From: Bacillota bacterium
GTDB lineage: Bacteria; Bacillota; Desulfotomaculia; Desulfotomaculales; Desulfallaceae
NCBI GenBank assembly: GCA_023439185.1
Contig: JAEXOR010000004.1
Coordinates: 35,647-99,646, forward strand
Direction: 5' to 3'
Length of the DNA: 64,000 nt
The number at the start of each line of letters is the position of its first letter. Positions within the stretch are counted from its first letter, which is position 1. Made by a program: the position numbers and the translations under genes. The notes under the pieces are model-generated. The model was not told the DNA's origin. It searched no databases and saw only the letters and a program-made list of their open reading frames with translations. This document shows positions 7,685 to 15,657 of the stretch, piece by piece.

Positions 7685-7945
7685 CTAACGGACTCCGCGT
7701 TTAAAAACCATGACCGCCCCTTCCGGGCACACCTTTGCGCAGGCTCCGCAACCGGTGCAATTTTCCCGGTGCACAATGCGGACATGTTTGTGAAAGAAAA
7801 AATCAACCCTTCCCAACACTTTCCCTGGACAGACGGACACACACGTCCAGCAGGCTTGGCACAGCCGGGTGTTAATCACCATAAATTCAGTACCGTCGCG
7901 CCGGTGATAAGGGGAACGTGTATGTCTTCTCATCGTCCGGTTCAC
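7685..7945 (-). CDS. Two-[4Fe-4S] ferredoxin-type protein
   Basis: 86 aa with two cysteine clusters, CQACWTCVSVCP and CTGCGACAKVCP, each CX2CX2CX3CP as in bacterial dicluster ferredoxins that carry low-potential electrons. The GTG start at 7945 overlaps the stop of the upstream gene (GTGA), suggesting coupling; an internal start at MVINTRLCQACW would also give a full ferredoxin. The 20-residue basic N-terminus and the 15-residue spacing between clusters (KVLGRVDFFFHKHVRIVHREN) are longer than in minimal ferredoxins. It shares a transcript with a protein of unknown function, so its redox partner is unknown. Confidence 0.85.
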   Translation of the reverse strand: MNRTMRRHTRSPYHRRDGTEFMVINTRLCQACWTCVSVCPGKVLGRVDFFFHKHVRIVHRENCTGCGACAKVCPEGAVMVFKRGVR

Positions 7946-8613
7946 CAGGAAAGGCTTAATTCTGCCTGCAAATTCATAGAGTGCGGCGCGCCGGATTCGT
8001 CCTTTGCCTTTCCTTCCAGGTTAAACAGTACTCTTTCCACTTCCTTGTCCTTATTTACGTATATCGCCAGCCGGGTATTCCCGATTTCCATGTCCGTGAA
8101 TTCTTTAAAAGCTCCGTGGGAGCAGTGGGGATGATGCGCTATATGCATCTGCATTTTTTCCTGAAACAAGTTTTTCACATCCCCGGGCAGAGCGGCAAAA
8201 TCAAGCGACATCAGCGTACTCTGATCTCCTTGCTCCTCCACCTTCATGCTGTGCAGCATGCCCACCAAGAACGCCAGCTTGCCAAGCTTACCCTTTATTC
8301 CGCAACTCTTCAAGTCGTCCTGGTGGCCATGATGGAGAAAATGATGATGCTTCAAGCCACGTCCTTTGCAACTGGAAAAATCCGCGCCGACAAACTCGGT
8401 GCTGCTTTCATGCCTGATCTTTTTCCCCGCGCAATCCGTTTCCAGAGTAATCTTGGCCTTGACCCGCCCTTCCGCCATGTTTTTTTCAAAGCTGTTGTCC
8501 AGGTTAAAAACCCTGACCTGATCCTTGCTGCCTTCAACTTTGAGGTTTCCCTGCAGCGATTCCTTGTCCTTCATGGTCATGATAATGTCATACAGCAGCT
8601 TTATTTTACCCAT
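7942..8613 (-). CDS. Hypothetical protein with His/Cys-rich centre
   Basis: 223 aa, no signal peptide or membrane segment. The ATG at 8613 is preceded by AAGGAGG (spacing about 9), preferred over an upstream codon at 8646. The middle (about residues 95-115) holds GRGLKHHHFLHHGHQDD and a nearby CGIKGK, with more His/Cys at HIAHHPHCSHGAF, which could bind metal. The rest looks like beta strands (VRVFNLDNSFEKN, VKAKITLETDCAGK). It overlaps the ferredoxin gene by 4 nt, so the two probably act together. I do not recognise the family. Confidence 0.7.
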   Translation of the reverse strand: MGKIKLLYDIIMTMKDKESLQGNLKVEGSKDQVRVFNLDNSFEKNMAEGRVKAKITLETDCAGKKIRHESSTEFVGADFSSCKGRGLKHHHFLHHGHQDDLKSCGIKGKLGKLAFLVGMLHSMKVEEQGDQSTLMSLDFAALPGDVKNLFQEKMQMHIAHHPHCSHGAFKEFTDMEIGNTRLAIYVNKDKEVERVLFNLEGKAKDESGAPHSMNLQAELSLSW

Positions 8614-8732
8614 GGGTATGACCTCCTTGTTTTTTAGTGAGGTCATTATAAAATATCTGTTTAAACACCACCTAAACGGTTTATAAAAACTTTATAAAAA
8701 AGAATAAAACATTTTTAAAATCAGCGCGGCCG

Positions 8733-9986
8733 CTATAAAATTCCTTTTTCCGCCAGTTCCAGGGATTGCCCGGCCAAATATAAATCGTACCCGGCGGCCA
8801 CGCTTTTATCCTTTGCCCTTTGGCAGTCCAGTTCGCTTTGCTGCAGGTTCAGCCCGGACACCAGCCCCAACTCGTACCTTTTCTTATTCCGCTCATAATC
8901 CTGGAGCGCCTTTTCATAGTTGACTAACGAAACATGGTAACTTTCCTGCCTGGCCTGCAAATCCGCCATCAGGCTGTTCAATTTTTCATTTAAGGATACT
9001 TTTTCCGCTTCCAGTTGCAGTTCCAGCTCCTTAATTTCCATCTGCAGCACATCATACTGGTAATCAGATTCGTTTACCGATTTCCGGTCATCTCTTTTTT
9101 GACTAATATTCCGCTGGATACCCGCCAGCGCGTTATTTCCCCTGACCGCTCCGGATTTTAACGCGTCAAATTCGGGCAGTTCAACCGATTCCGGCACCTC
9201 AAAATGGACCAGGAACAGATCCCGCTCGTATTCCCGGCCCAGCATGTCGTTAAGACCTCCCTTTTGGGCCTTAATTGTCCGGTCCAATTCGTCAATTTCC
9301 CCGGCCAGTTGTCTTGCCTCCAGGGCCAGATTGTCCACCGCCGTCCGGCTGGTCCGGCCCAACTGCAGTTTTTTATTTTCTACTGCCAGCAGTGCTTGCT
9401 TTAATTCATATTCCTTTTGCTTGGCCTGCAGATTCCCTTCCTGGTTCAGAATGTTGATGTACTGCTGGGCTACAATATGGGACAACTGTTTTTCATAGTC
9501 CTCTATCGCTTTCACCGCGTCGTCATAGTTGTCCTCGGCGGATTCTTTCTGGTCTAAAGCGGAATCTTCCTGCTCGGACCGCCGGTTTAATTCTTCATAT
9601 GCCTGGTCCATCTCTTTTTCAATTGCATCCATTTCGGCACGTATTGCAGCACGTTCATCATCATCCGCAGTTTCATCATACTTTTTTCGCAGGTTGTCAT
9701 ATTTGCTGTTTAGATTATTGTAATCATACCAGAGGTCAAGTGCGTCATAACTGGCGTCACTATATGAATCCCGGGCCTGGTACATCTGGTATTTGGTCTT
9801 GTCCGCGCTAATTTTGTATTTGGTCATGTCCCGGCTGTTTTTGGCAGCCAGATCCACGGCCTGTTCCAGGGTAACCGTATTTTCATCCACAGTTTCATCC
9901 TTGTTCTCGTCAGCCCAGGCGCCGGTGATGCCCGGCACGCCGAGCAAAAGCAGCAGGAGCATCAACACAATAGTTTTGTTTTTCAT
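8733..9986 (-). CDS. TolC/OEP-like efflux protein
   Basis: 417 aa with a Sec signal (cleavage near GAWA) and very long charged coiled-coil helices (about residues 90-230 and 310-400) in the TolC repeat pattern: TLEQAVDLAAKNS at the start and ALQDYERNKKRYELGLVSGLNLQQSELD near the end, a hallmark of the outer-membrane efflux family. It is the last gene of the efflux operon, 17 nt after the permease. TolC normally spans an outer membrane; the rest of the window suggests a monoderm, where such homologues are found with MacAB-like pumps and probably form a cell-wall-spanning duct or scaffold. The beta-barrel strands of true TolC are not obvious. Confidence 0.78.
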   Translation of the reverse strand: MKNKTIVLMLLLLLLGVPGITGAWADENKDETVDENTVTLEQAVDLAAKNSRDMTKYKISADKTKYQMYQARDSYSDASYDALDLWYDYNNLNSKYDNLRKKYDETADDDERAAIRAEMDAIEKEMDQAYEELNRRSEQEDSALDQKESAEDNYDDAVKAIEDYEKQLSHIVAQQYINILNQEGNLQAKQKEYELKQALLAVENKKLQLGRTSRTAVDNLALEARQLAGEIDELDRTIKAQKGGLNDMLGREYERDLFLVHFEVPESVELPEFDALKSGAVRGNNALAGIQRNISQKRDDRKSVNESDYQYDVLQMEIKELELQLEAEKVSLNEKLNSLMADLQARQESYHVSLVNYEKALQDYERNKKRYELGLVSGLNLQQSELDCQRAKDKSVAAGYDLYLAGQSLELAEKGIL

Positions 9987-10002
9987 CCGTGTCCCACCTT
10001 TA

Positions 10003-11190
10003 CTACTCGTATCTCAAAGCTTCAATGGGGTTTAACTCGGCGGCCTTCCAGGCCGGGTAAAAACCAAAAAACACGCCGGTCAGCATCGAAAACATCAGGC
10101 CCAGCATAACGCCGGCCATTGACGGCAGGGCAGGCAGTTCAAAGTATTTCAGCAGGGGAACGGTGAAAAATCCAATCAACACCCCCAGCACCCCGCCGGC
10201 CAGGCTGATCACCACCGCCTCCAGCAGGAACTGGCCCAGTATTTCCCGTTTCTTGGCTCCGATGGCCTTTAAAGTACCTATTTCCCTGGTCCTTTCTTTT
10301 ACCGTTACAAACATCACGTTCATAATTCCGATGCCGCTGACCACCAGAACTACCGCCGCCACCGCCAGCAGCAGCAGCGACATGGTGCGGGCCGACTCCT
10401 GGGCCGCCACCAGCCTGCTGCCCGCGTCGATCAGGCGAAATTGTTCCGCTCCCCCGGCCCGGTGCGTTTCGTTCAGCACGTCCGTAACGTAGGCCATGGC
10501 GGATTGGACCGTGTCCACGCCGGCGGCCTGCACCATGATCACCGGATTGGCCCTGGCGCCCAGCAGGTACTTTTGGCCCACTGTGTAAGGAATAAAGGCC
10601 GAGTCGTCCTGTCCCATGCCCGTACCGCCGTCGCCCACCGGGTTATAGACGCCCACCACCTCGAACTGCCGGCGGTTGATAGTGATATCCCCGCCGACAA
10701 TGGCGGCGGGATCGCCGTCGGTCAGCGTATTGGCCAGCTCGGCCCCCAGTACGGCAACCTTGTTGCGGCTGCTCTCATCATCCTCCTCCAGGCTGCGGCC
10801 ATACTGAACAGTCAGGTTATTGCCGGCCTGAAACCCGGGCTGGATGGCGGAAAAACCGCCCCGAGCGGAATAATTATAATAATTGACGTCCCCGCTGCCC
10901 TGTAAAACCGGAAAGGCGTTGGCGACATATTCGCTTTGGGCAAACATCTCGGCATCTTTAACGGTTAGGGGATCAACCACCCGGCCCCGCTGGGCCGGCA
11001 TAACCATGATGGTGCCCACGTTCAGCCGGGAGTATTGTTCGTTAACCTGCGCCTCGCCTCCGGCGCCGATGGCCACCACCAGAAATATGGTGGCCGTGCC
11101 CACGATTACCCCCAGGGTGGTTAAAAAGGTGCGCATCTTATTCTGGTAAATGTTCACCAGAACCAGCTTGAACAGTTGTTTCAGCTTCAA
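10003..11190 (-). CDS. MacB/FtsX-type ABC transporter permease
   Basis: 395 aa. An N-terminal TM (FLTTLGVIVGTATIFLVVAIG) is followed by a ~230-residue extracytoplasmic MacB_PCD domain and three C-terminal TMs (about 270-295, 320-345, 360-380). The motif VKERTREIGTLKAIGAKKREILGQFL lies between TM2 and TM3, as in FtsX/MacB permeases. These proteins do not move substrate through the membrane but transmit ATP hydrolysis to a periplasmic adaptor and exit duct. TTG start at 11190 behind CAGGTGAT, four nt after the adaptor stop. Probably exports a peptide, lipid or drug. Confidence 0.9.
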   Translation of the reverse strand: MKLKQLFKLVLVNIYQNKMRTFLTTLGVIVGTATIFLVVAIGAGGEAQVNEQYSRLNVGTIMVMPAQRGRVVDPLTVKDAEMFAQSEYVANAFPVLQGSGDVNYYNYSARGGFSAIQPGFQAGNNLTVQYGRSLEEDDESSRNKVAVLGAELANTLTDGDPAAIVGGDITINRRQFEVVGVYNPVGDGGTGMGQDDSAFIPYTVGQKYLLGARANPVIMVQAAGVDTVQSAMAYVTDVLNETHRAGGAEQFRLIDAGSRLVAAQESARTMSLLLLAVAAVVLVVSGIGIMNVMFVTVKERTREIGTLKAIGAKKREILGQFLLEAVVISLAGGVLGVLIGFFTVPLLKYFELPALPSMAGVMLGLMFSMLTGVFFGFYPAWKAAELNPIEALRYE

Positions 11191-11194
11191 TTAA

Positions 11195-12364
11195 TCACCT
11201 GCTTTGCTGCCGGTAAACAACGGTTTCGTTGCCGTTCAGGCCGGACAGCACCTCAACGTCCGTTCCATCGGTGAAACCCGCTTCGATGGATTTTTCCGTC
11301 ATTTGCCCGTCGGCGTCCAGGACGGTTACATACTGCTGCCCGTCAACCATTTTTACCGCGCCGTAGGGCACGATCAAACAGTTCCTGACCTCCCTGGTAA
11401 CAAAGGAAACCGTGCAGGTCATCCCGTCCTTGAAATCCGGGTCCGGCTCATTGATGCCCACTTCCACCGTATAGTTGACCAGTCCGGAAGAATCGGCGGC
11501 GGGCAGCGCATTAACCTTGGTGACCTCACCGGCGAATTCCTTGTCCGGTATGGCTTCCACGGTAACATATACTTTTTGGCCCACTTTGATTTGGGCCACG
11601 TCATACTCAATAACACTGGTCACGGCGTGAATACTGTTGTTTTCGTGGATGGTGGCAAACTCCTGCTCGTCCACCACGCTTTCACCCACCTTGCCGGATA
11701 AACCCAGCACCACCCCGGAGACCGGGGCGTACAGAATGGTGTCTTCCAGATCCTCATGCGCCATTTTCACCGCCAGTTCTTCCTGCTGCAATTCCTTGCC
11801 CTGGAGCAGCTCATACTTTTTCTGCATATTCCGGTACTCCGTTTCCTTGTTTGCCAGCTCTTTTTTCTTAATCTCTATTTCAGCGGCGGGATAAGCCTCG
11901 GGGATGGCCTCCATTTCCGCCAGTTCGTCCCGCTGCTGCTGCAGCTGCACTTCGGCATTCATGATCTGCAGTTCACTGTCCAGCAGGCTGGTGGAATGCT
12001 GTTCCCGGGCATCGTTTAACCTGGCCACGGCCAACTGGTACTGATCCTGGTAATCACGGTCGTCCAGTTTGGCAATCACATCTCCCTTTTGCACTGTGTC
12101 GCCTTCGGCAACCGCTACTTCAGATATCGTTCCCCTGACGTTGAACATCAGCACCAGCTTGGCCAGCTCAATGGTACCGTCGGACTCAAAACCCACCACA
12201 ATATCGCCTCTCTGCACCCGCGTCTGCTGGTATTGCGGCTCCGCGCCCGCGCCGGTGCTTTTACCGAACAAGCTCCAGGCCAACCCGGAGGATACCGCGA
12301 CAATCAATACCACGACCACTACCGGCCATTTTTGGGATTTAAGCTTCAACAATAATTTCAACAA
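11195..12364 (-). CDS. HlyD/MacA-type efflux adaptor
   Basis: About 389 aa. One N-terminal TM (VVVVVLIVAVSSGLAWSLFG), a lipoyl/barrel-sandwich half (GTISEVAVAEGDTVQKGDVIAKLDD), a coiled-coil hairpin (about 110-190), the second lipoyl half (APVSGVVLGLSGKVGESV) and a beta-barrel/membrane-proximal domain: the domain order of MacA-like adaptors bridging an inner-membrane ABC pump to a TolC duct. The frame is open to 12466, which would overlap the ATPase gene by about 100 nt. A TTG at 12364, just past the ATPase stop and behind GGGGG, is the likelier start. Confidence 0.85.
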   Translation of the reverse strand: MLKLLLKLKSQKWPVVVVVLIVAVSSGLAWSLFGKSTGAGAEPQYQQTRVQRGDIVVGFESDGTIELAKLVLMFNVRGTISEVAVAEGDTVQKGDVIAKLDDRDYQDQYQLAVARLNDAREQHSTSLLDSELQIMNAEVQLQQQRDELAEMEAIPEAYPAAEIEIKKKELANKETEYRNMQKKYELLQGKELQQEELAVKMAHEDLEDTILYAPVSGVVLGLSGKVGESVVDEQEFATIHENNSIHAVTSVIEYDVAQIKVGQKVYVTVEAIPDKEFAGEVTKVNALPAADSSGLVNYTVEVGINEPDPDFKDGMTCTVSFVTREVRNCLIVPYGAVKMVDGQQYVTVLDADGQMTEKSIEAGFTDGTDVEVLSGLNGNETVVYRQQSR

Positions 12365-12368
12365 CCGT

Positions 12369-13085
12369 TTAACCCCCAGTTTTATCTTCGTCCAGCCTGT
12401 CTTCTTTATTGATCCTGCCGTCACGGATATAAAATACGCCGGCCGCCTGTTCCGCCACCTCGGCATCGTGGGTAATCACCACAATGGTGTGTCCGTGCCT
12501 GTTCAGTTCCTTAAAAATTTTGATTGCGTCACGGCTGGATTTGCTGTCCAGGTTGCCGGTGGGCTCGTCTGCCAAAACCAGGTCAGGATTGCCGGCAATG
12601 GCTCTGGCGATGGCCACCCTTTGCTGCTGCCCTCCGGAAAGTTCATTGGGCCGGTGGGCCAGCCGGTCCTCCAGGCCCAATAAAGCCAGCTTCTCCCGGG
12701 CGATTTCCCGGGCTTCACTCTCCTCCACCCCCCGGTAAAGCAGGGGCAGCAGCACATTTTGCACGGCGGTCAGCCGGGGCAGCAGGTTAAACTTCTGAAA
12801 AATAAAGCCGATCTTTTGGTTCCTGATTTCGGCCAACTGGTTATCCCCGGCCTTCAGGACATCCAGGCCGTCCAATAAGTATGAGCCGGAAGTGGGTAAA
12901 TCCAAACAGCCCAAGATGTTCATCAGGGTAGATTTACCCGAGCCCGAGGGCCCCAGGATGGCGGTAAAATCTCCCCGCCAAACCTGTAAAGTCACGTCGT
13001 CCAGCACTTTAAGCTCTTCAGTACCGTTTTTGTATACCTTGTCTATGTTTCGGGCGTCAACAATACACTGACCATTATCGCTCAT
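12369..13085 (-). CDS. MacB/LolD-type ABC transporter ATPase
   Basis: 238 aa, soluble. Walker A GPSGSGKST, Q-loop FQKFNLLPRLTA, signature LSGGQQQRVAIARA, Walker B LVLADEPTGNLD and H-loop ITHD are all intact and follow the LolD/MacB subfamily pattern (ADEPTGNLDS). It energises the FtsX-type permease two genes downstream. ATG at 13085 lies two nt after the lipoprotein stop; the ribosome site GGCGGG is weak, implying coupling. The operon order lipoprotein-ATPase-adaptor-permease-TolC gives a complete tripartite pump. Confidence 0.92.
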   Translation of the reverse strand: MSDNGQCIVDARNIDKVYKNGTEELKVLDDVTLQVWRGDFTAILGPSGSGKSTLMNILGCLDLPTSGSYLLDGLDVLKAGDNQLAEIRNQKIGFIFQKFNLLPRLTAVQNVLLPLLYRGVEESEAREIAREKLALLGLEDRLAHRPNELSGGQQQRVAIARAIAGNPDLVLADEPTGNLDSKSSRDAIKIFKELNRHGHTIVVITHDAEVAEQAAGVFYIRDGRINKEDRLDEDKTGG

Positions 13086-13087
13086 GG

Positions 13088-13774
13088 CTACCCGCCGCCT
13101 CCACCAAAGAAAACCGGACCGCCCATACCGCCGCCTGCCGGCGGACCCATACCCCCCGGCCCCTGTCCTTGTCCCTGCCCGCTGCCGGTGGAACTCTGCC
13201 GGGTGCCGCCGGGCATGGACATAACCTGGACAAACACGATGGCGTCGTCCTTTTTCCAGACCCGAATTATCTGGTCCTTTTTAAGCTCTGAAAGTTCCAT
13301 GCCGGCGGCTTCCCCGCCGCCCCGCTGGACTGCAGCTATTGGTACCCCCACGGGGATTAAGAAGGTTTCCGTTTCCCCGGTGAAATTCAAACCCATCCTT
13401 TGAGACGCGCCTGCGGCGGAACCCGGAGCCTGGTTTTCCGCAGGCGCTGCGCCGTTTACCGAGGGCGCTTCGCCGCTCTGTGCGGGCGCTTCGCCATCCC
13501 GGACGGACGATTCGCCACCTGCCCCCCGCTGCCCGCCGCCCGCCGGCATTTCCCCGCCGCCGGCAGGCATTTCCGCTACGGATACCGTTACCTCGTTGCC
13601 TACGATGTCCTTAATCCGGCCCATCAGGTCCGGCGCTTCTTCGGGCACCGCCACCTTTTCAGCTTCCGTCATAGTCGCCGTGCTGTTCCCCCCGGCTGTT
13701 TCGGCGCCGCTGCCGCAGCCGGCGGTCAACAATAAAACAAAAATCATAATCAATACCATTACTGTTCTGTTCAT
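13088..13774 (-). CDS. Gly/Ala-rich lipoprotein, first gene of efflux operon
   Basis: 228 aa from ATG 13774 (GAGGT upstream). Signal peptide with lipobox LTAGC, so membrane-anchored on the outside. Residues ~75-135 are low-complexity Gly/Ala/Pro/Glu (repeats of EMPAGGG and GEAPA..), and the tail ends in Gly-rich GPGGMGPPAGGGMGG. Between them a compact segment (TETFLIPVGVPIAA, LKKDQIIRVWKKDD, IVFVQVMSM) looks like a small beta domain of the kind that follows RIKDIVGNEVTVSV at the N-terminus. As promoter-proximal gene of a MacAB-TolC-like operon it may be an accessory adaptor or substrate trap. No firm family. Confidence 0.75.
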   Translation of the reverse strand: MNRTVMVLIMIFVLLLTAGCGSGAETAGGNSTATMTEAEKVAVPEEAPDLMGRIKDIVGNEVTVSVAEMPAGGGEMPAGGGQRGAGGESSVRDGEAPAQSGEAPSVNGAAPAENQAPGSAAGASQRMGLNFTGETETFLIPVGVPIAAVQRGGGEAAGMELSELKKDQIIRVWKKDDAIVFVQVMSMPGGTRQSSTGSGQGQGQGPGGMGPPAGGGMGGPVFFGGGGG

Positions 13775-13829
13775 TTTGCTACCTCGCTTATTGATAAGGT
13801 ACACGCTTTGGAAACAACTTCACCATGAG

Positions 13830-13873
13830 TAAACATACAAAAAAAATGTGGGGGAATTATCAAGAGATTGTGG
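13830..13873 (-). promoter_or_regulatory. Shared upstream element, copy A (before efflux operon)
   Basis: On the minus strand, CCACAATCTCTTGATAATT then CCACATTTTTTTTGTATGTT aligns without gaps to the element before the CssR-like gene, with identical CCACAAT, TGATAATT and CC.CATTTT blocks in the same spacing. It lies about 55-100 nt before the lipoprotein start. Confidence 0.5.
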
Positions 13874-13881
13874 TAAATTGT

Positions 13882-13912
13882 GAAAAAAGACCCGCAACCT
13901 ACCGGCTGCGGG
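13882..13912 (-). terminator. Terminator of the haloperoxidase-family gene
   Basis: On the minus strand CCCGCA pairs with TGCGGG and a run of six U follows, 33 nt after the stop codon at 13945. It insulates the efflux operon. Confidence 0.85.
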
Positions 13913-13944
13913 CATAACTGGTTCAGGCTTGAACCCGGGGACAG

Positions 13945-15489
13945 TTAAATAATAACGGTGGTCCCATCAAATTTGGTGAGGGTGAAACCGCGGAAATCTT
14001 CGTTATAGGTCCTGTTGTAATCCTGCAGGATCCCGATGGCCACCGCCTCACCAAGCTTCAGGCCTTCACTTCCGTCGGAACGCCAGTGGATCCCGGCGGT
14101 ATCGCGGCCGAGGGCGATATTGGCGGCCAATTTATTCAACTCTCCGCCCACAGTCAGAGGCGGACCGGAGTAAGGAAGCAGCGAGAAACCGTCAGTATCG
14201 GCCACAACGGGATTGGGCACCACAAAGGATTCATTGAAGAACGCCTTCAGCATGGTGACCCCGGCGCCGGCAAAGGAGGCGTGCCCCGCGGGATAAGCCG
14301 GATGGGTGGGACAACCTTCCGCATAGGCCTGGGGCAGCAGGTAAGAGTTGAAACGCTCGAAGGTTTCGCTAACCGCCCGGGAATCAAGCAGTTCCTGGTT
14401 GATGGGGTAGTCGGCGGCGCCGGTTAACCGGTTCTGGACCCTTCCCCCGAACTCTTCGGGCCGGAGCCGGCGATGGACCAGCCACTTCTGAAACCAGGCG
14501 GCTTCCAGCGCCGCCCGGGCCGCCCGGGCGGCCAAATCAAGGATATGCGGGCCGCCGAAGGTGCTGAAGCCCGTCTGGGTTAAGGAACGCAGGTAGGGGT
14601 TGGCGGAATCCAGCGCCCTCGGCCCAAAGCTCTGCAGAATCAGGCAGGCGCCGAGAACTCCCTGGTAGGGGAAATCCCAATGCACGTATTCGCTGAGATC
14701 GCGGCCATTGCGGATATAGCGGTGCTTGGGATCGAATTTATTGGCCGTGGCCGGAGGTAAGCCGTTTTGTACGTTAAGCCAGTCCTGATACGCGGTCATA
14801 TGGTCGTCGCCGGCGATGGTGGTGCGGTTCCGCTGGACTATGGTATTGGCGCCGAAGGGAATATCCCGCCACAGAAACTGGGAAATATAAGGCCCCGCCA
14901 GGTCCCCGGGGGAATCGCCGCGAAACAGGGTGCCCGTGGTGACCATGCCATTTACTTTGGGTCCCCTAAAATCCGTAAAGCCGGATAAATCCGCGATGGC
15001 GGCAATGGTAAGCGGGTCTGTGTCGTAATTTGCGAAGGGCACGTCACGGGTCAGGGCCTGCCAGTAAAGTTCGGCCATTTCACCGGCCGTCCAGGCGCTG
15101 CTGAAGGCCGGTGCCGGAACCATACCCAAATGATGGGAGTCGGGGCCGGCCAGCTCATATGCGTATGCGGCCTGGGGATTGGCCAGCCTGGCGTCGCCGC
15201 CCAGAATAAGGAACTCAAAATCACCCGGCGCACCGGTTGACAACGCCCTCAGCAAATCCAGATAGGCATTTAAGTTAACCTCGCCCAGTTCGTTATGCGG
15301 CAACCCCTTGGAGTAATTGCCGATTTTATTGCTGAACAAATTCTCATCGCCGTTGCAGGGATGTTCCGGAAGGGGCAGTTCCATCTGGAAACGAGCCGCG
15401 GCTTCACGAACCCCATAGGCATCCCGGGCGCGCTGCCGGGCGTTGGCCGGGCCAATTGCGCAAGAAGGAAATAATTCAGCTATGCTCAT
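13945..15489 (-). CDS. Vanadium-dependent haloperoxidase-family protein (PAP2 fold)
   Basis: 514 aa from ATG 15489 (AAAGGTGGAG upstream); the frame extends further upstream without a ribosome site. The vanadate-pocket motifs are visible in order: Lys335 and Arg343 in KWLVHRRLRPEE, then PAGHAS with His403, then Arg462 and the axial-ligand-type His468 in GRDTAGIHWRSD. The canonical PSGH is PAGH here. The family oxidises halides with H2O2, and related proteins are acid phosphatases. No signal peptide or Tat motif is visible, so it appears cytoplasmic. Monocistronic by context, with its own terminator. In an anaerobe a detoxifying or phosphatase role is as likely as halogenation. Confidence 0.85.
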   Translation of the reverse strand: MSIAELFPSCAIGPANARQRARDAYGVREAAARFQMELPLPEHPCNGDENLFSNKIGNYSKGLPHNELGEVNLNAYLDLLRALSTGAPGDFEFLILGGDARLANPQAAYAYELAGPDSHHLGMVPAPAFSSAWTAGEMAELYWQALTRDVPFANYDTDPLTIAAIADLSGFTDFRGPKVNGMVTTGTLFRGDSPGDLAGPYISQFLWRDIPFGANTIVQRNRTTIAGDDHMTAYQDWLNVQNGLPPATANKFDPKHRYIRNGRDLSEYVHWDFPYQGVLGACLILQSFGPRALDSANPYLRSLTQTGFSTFGGPHILDLAARAARAALEAAWFQKWLVHRRLRPEEFGGRVQNRLTGAADYPINQELLDSRAVSETFERFNSYLLPQAYAEGCPTHPAYPAGHASFAGAGVTMLKAFFNESFVVPNPVVADTDGFSLLPYSGPPLTVGGELNKLAANIALGRDTAGIHWRSDGSEGLKLGEAVAIGILQDYNRTYNEDFRGFTLTKFDGTTVII

Positions 15490-15657
15490 AGGTACTCCAC
15501 CTTTTACTGGTTTTGATAATTTCATCCATAATATGTAAATACAGGCATATTTGCTACTGTAAAAGCCAGGCGGTGGCGCCCTCCGCTTACCCGGTTCATA
15601 CTTTTGACTGAAACCAGCAATAATAAGATATAATTCGTAACCCGGGGAGTTTGACCC

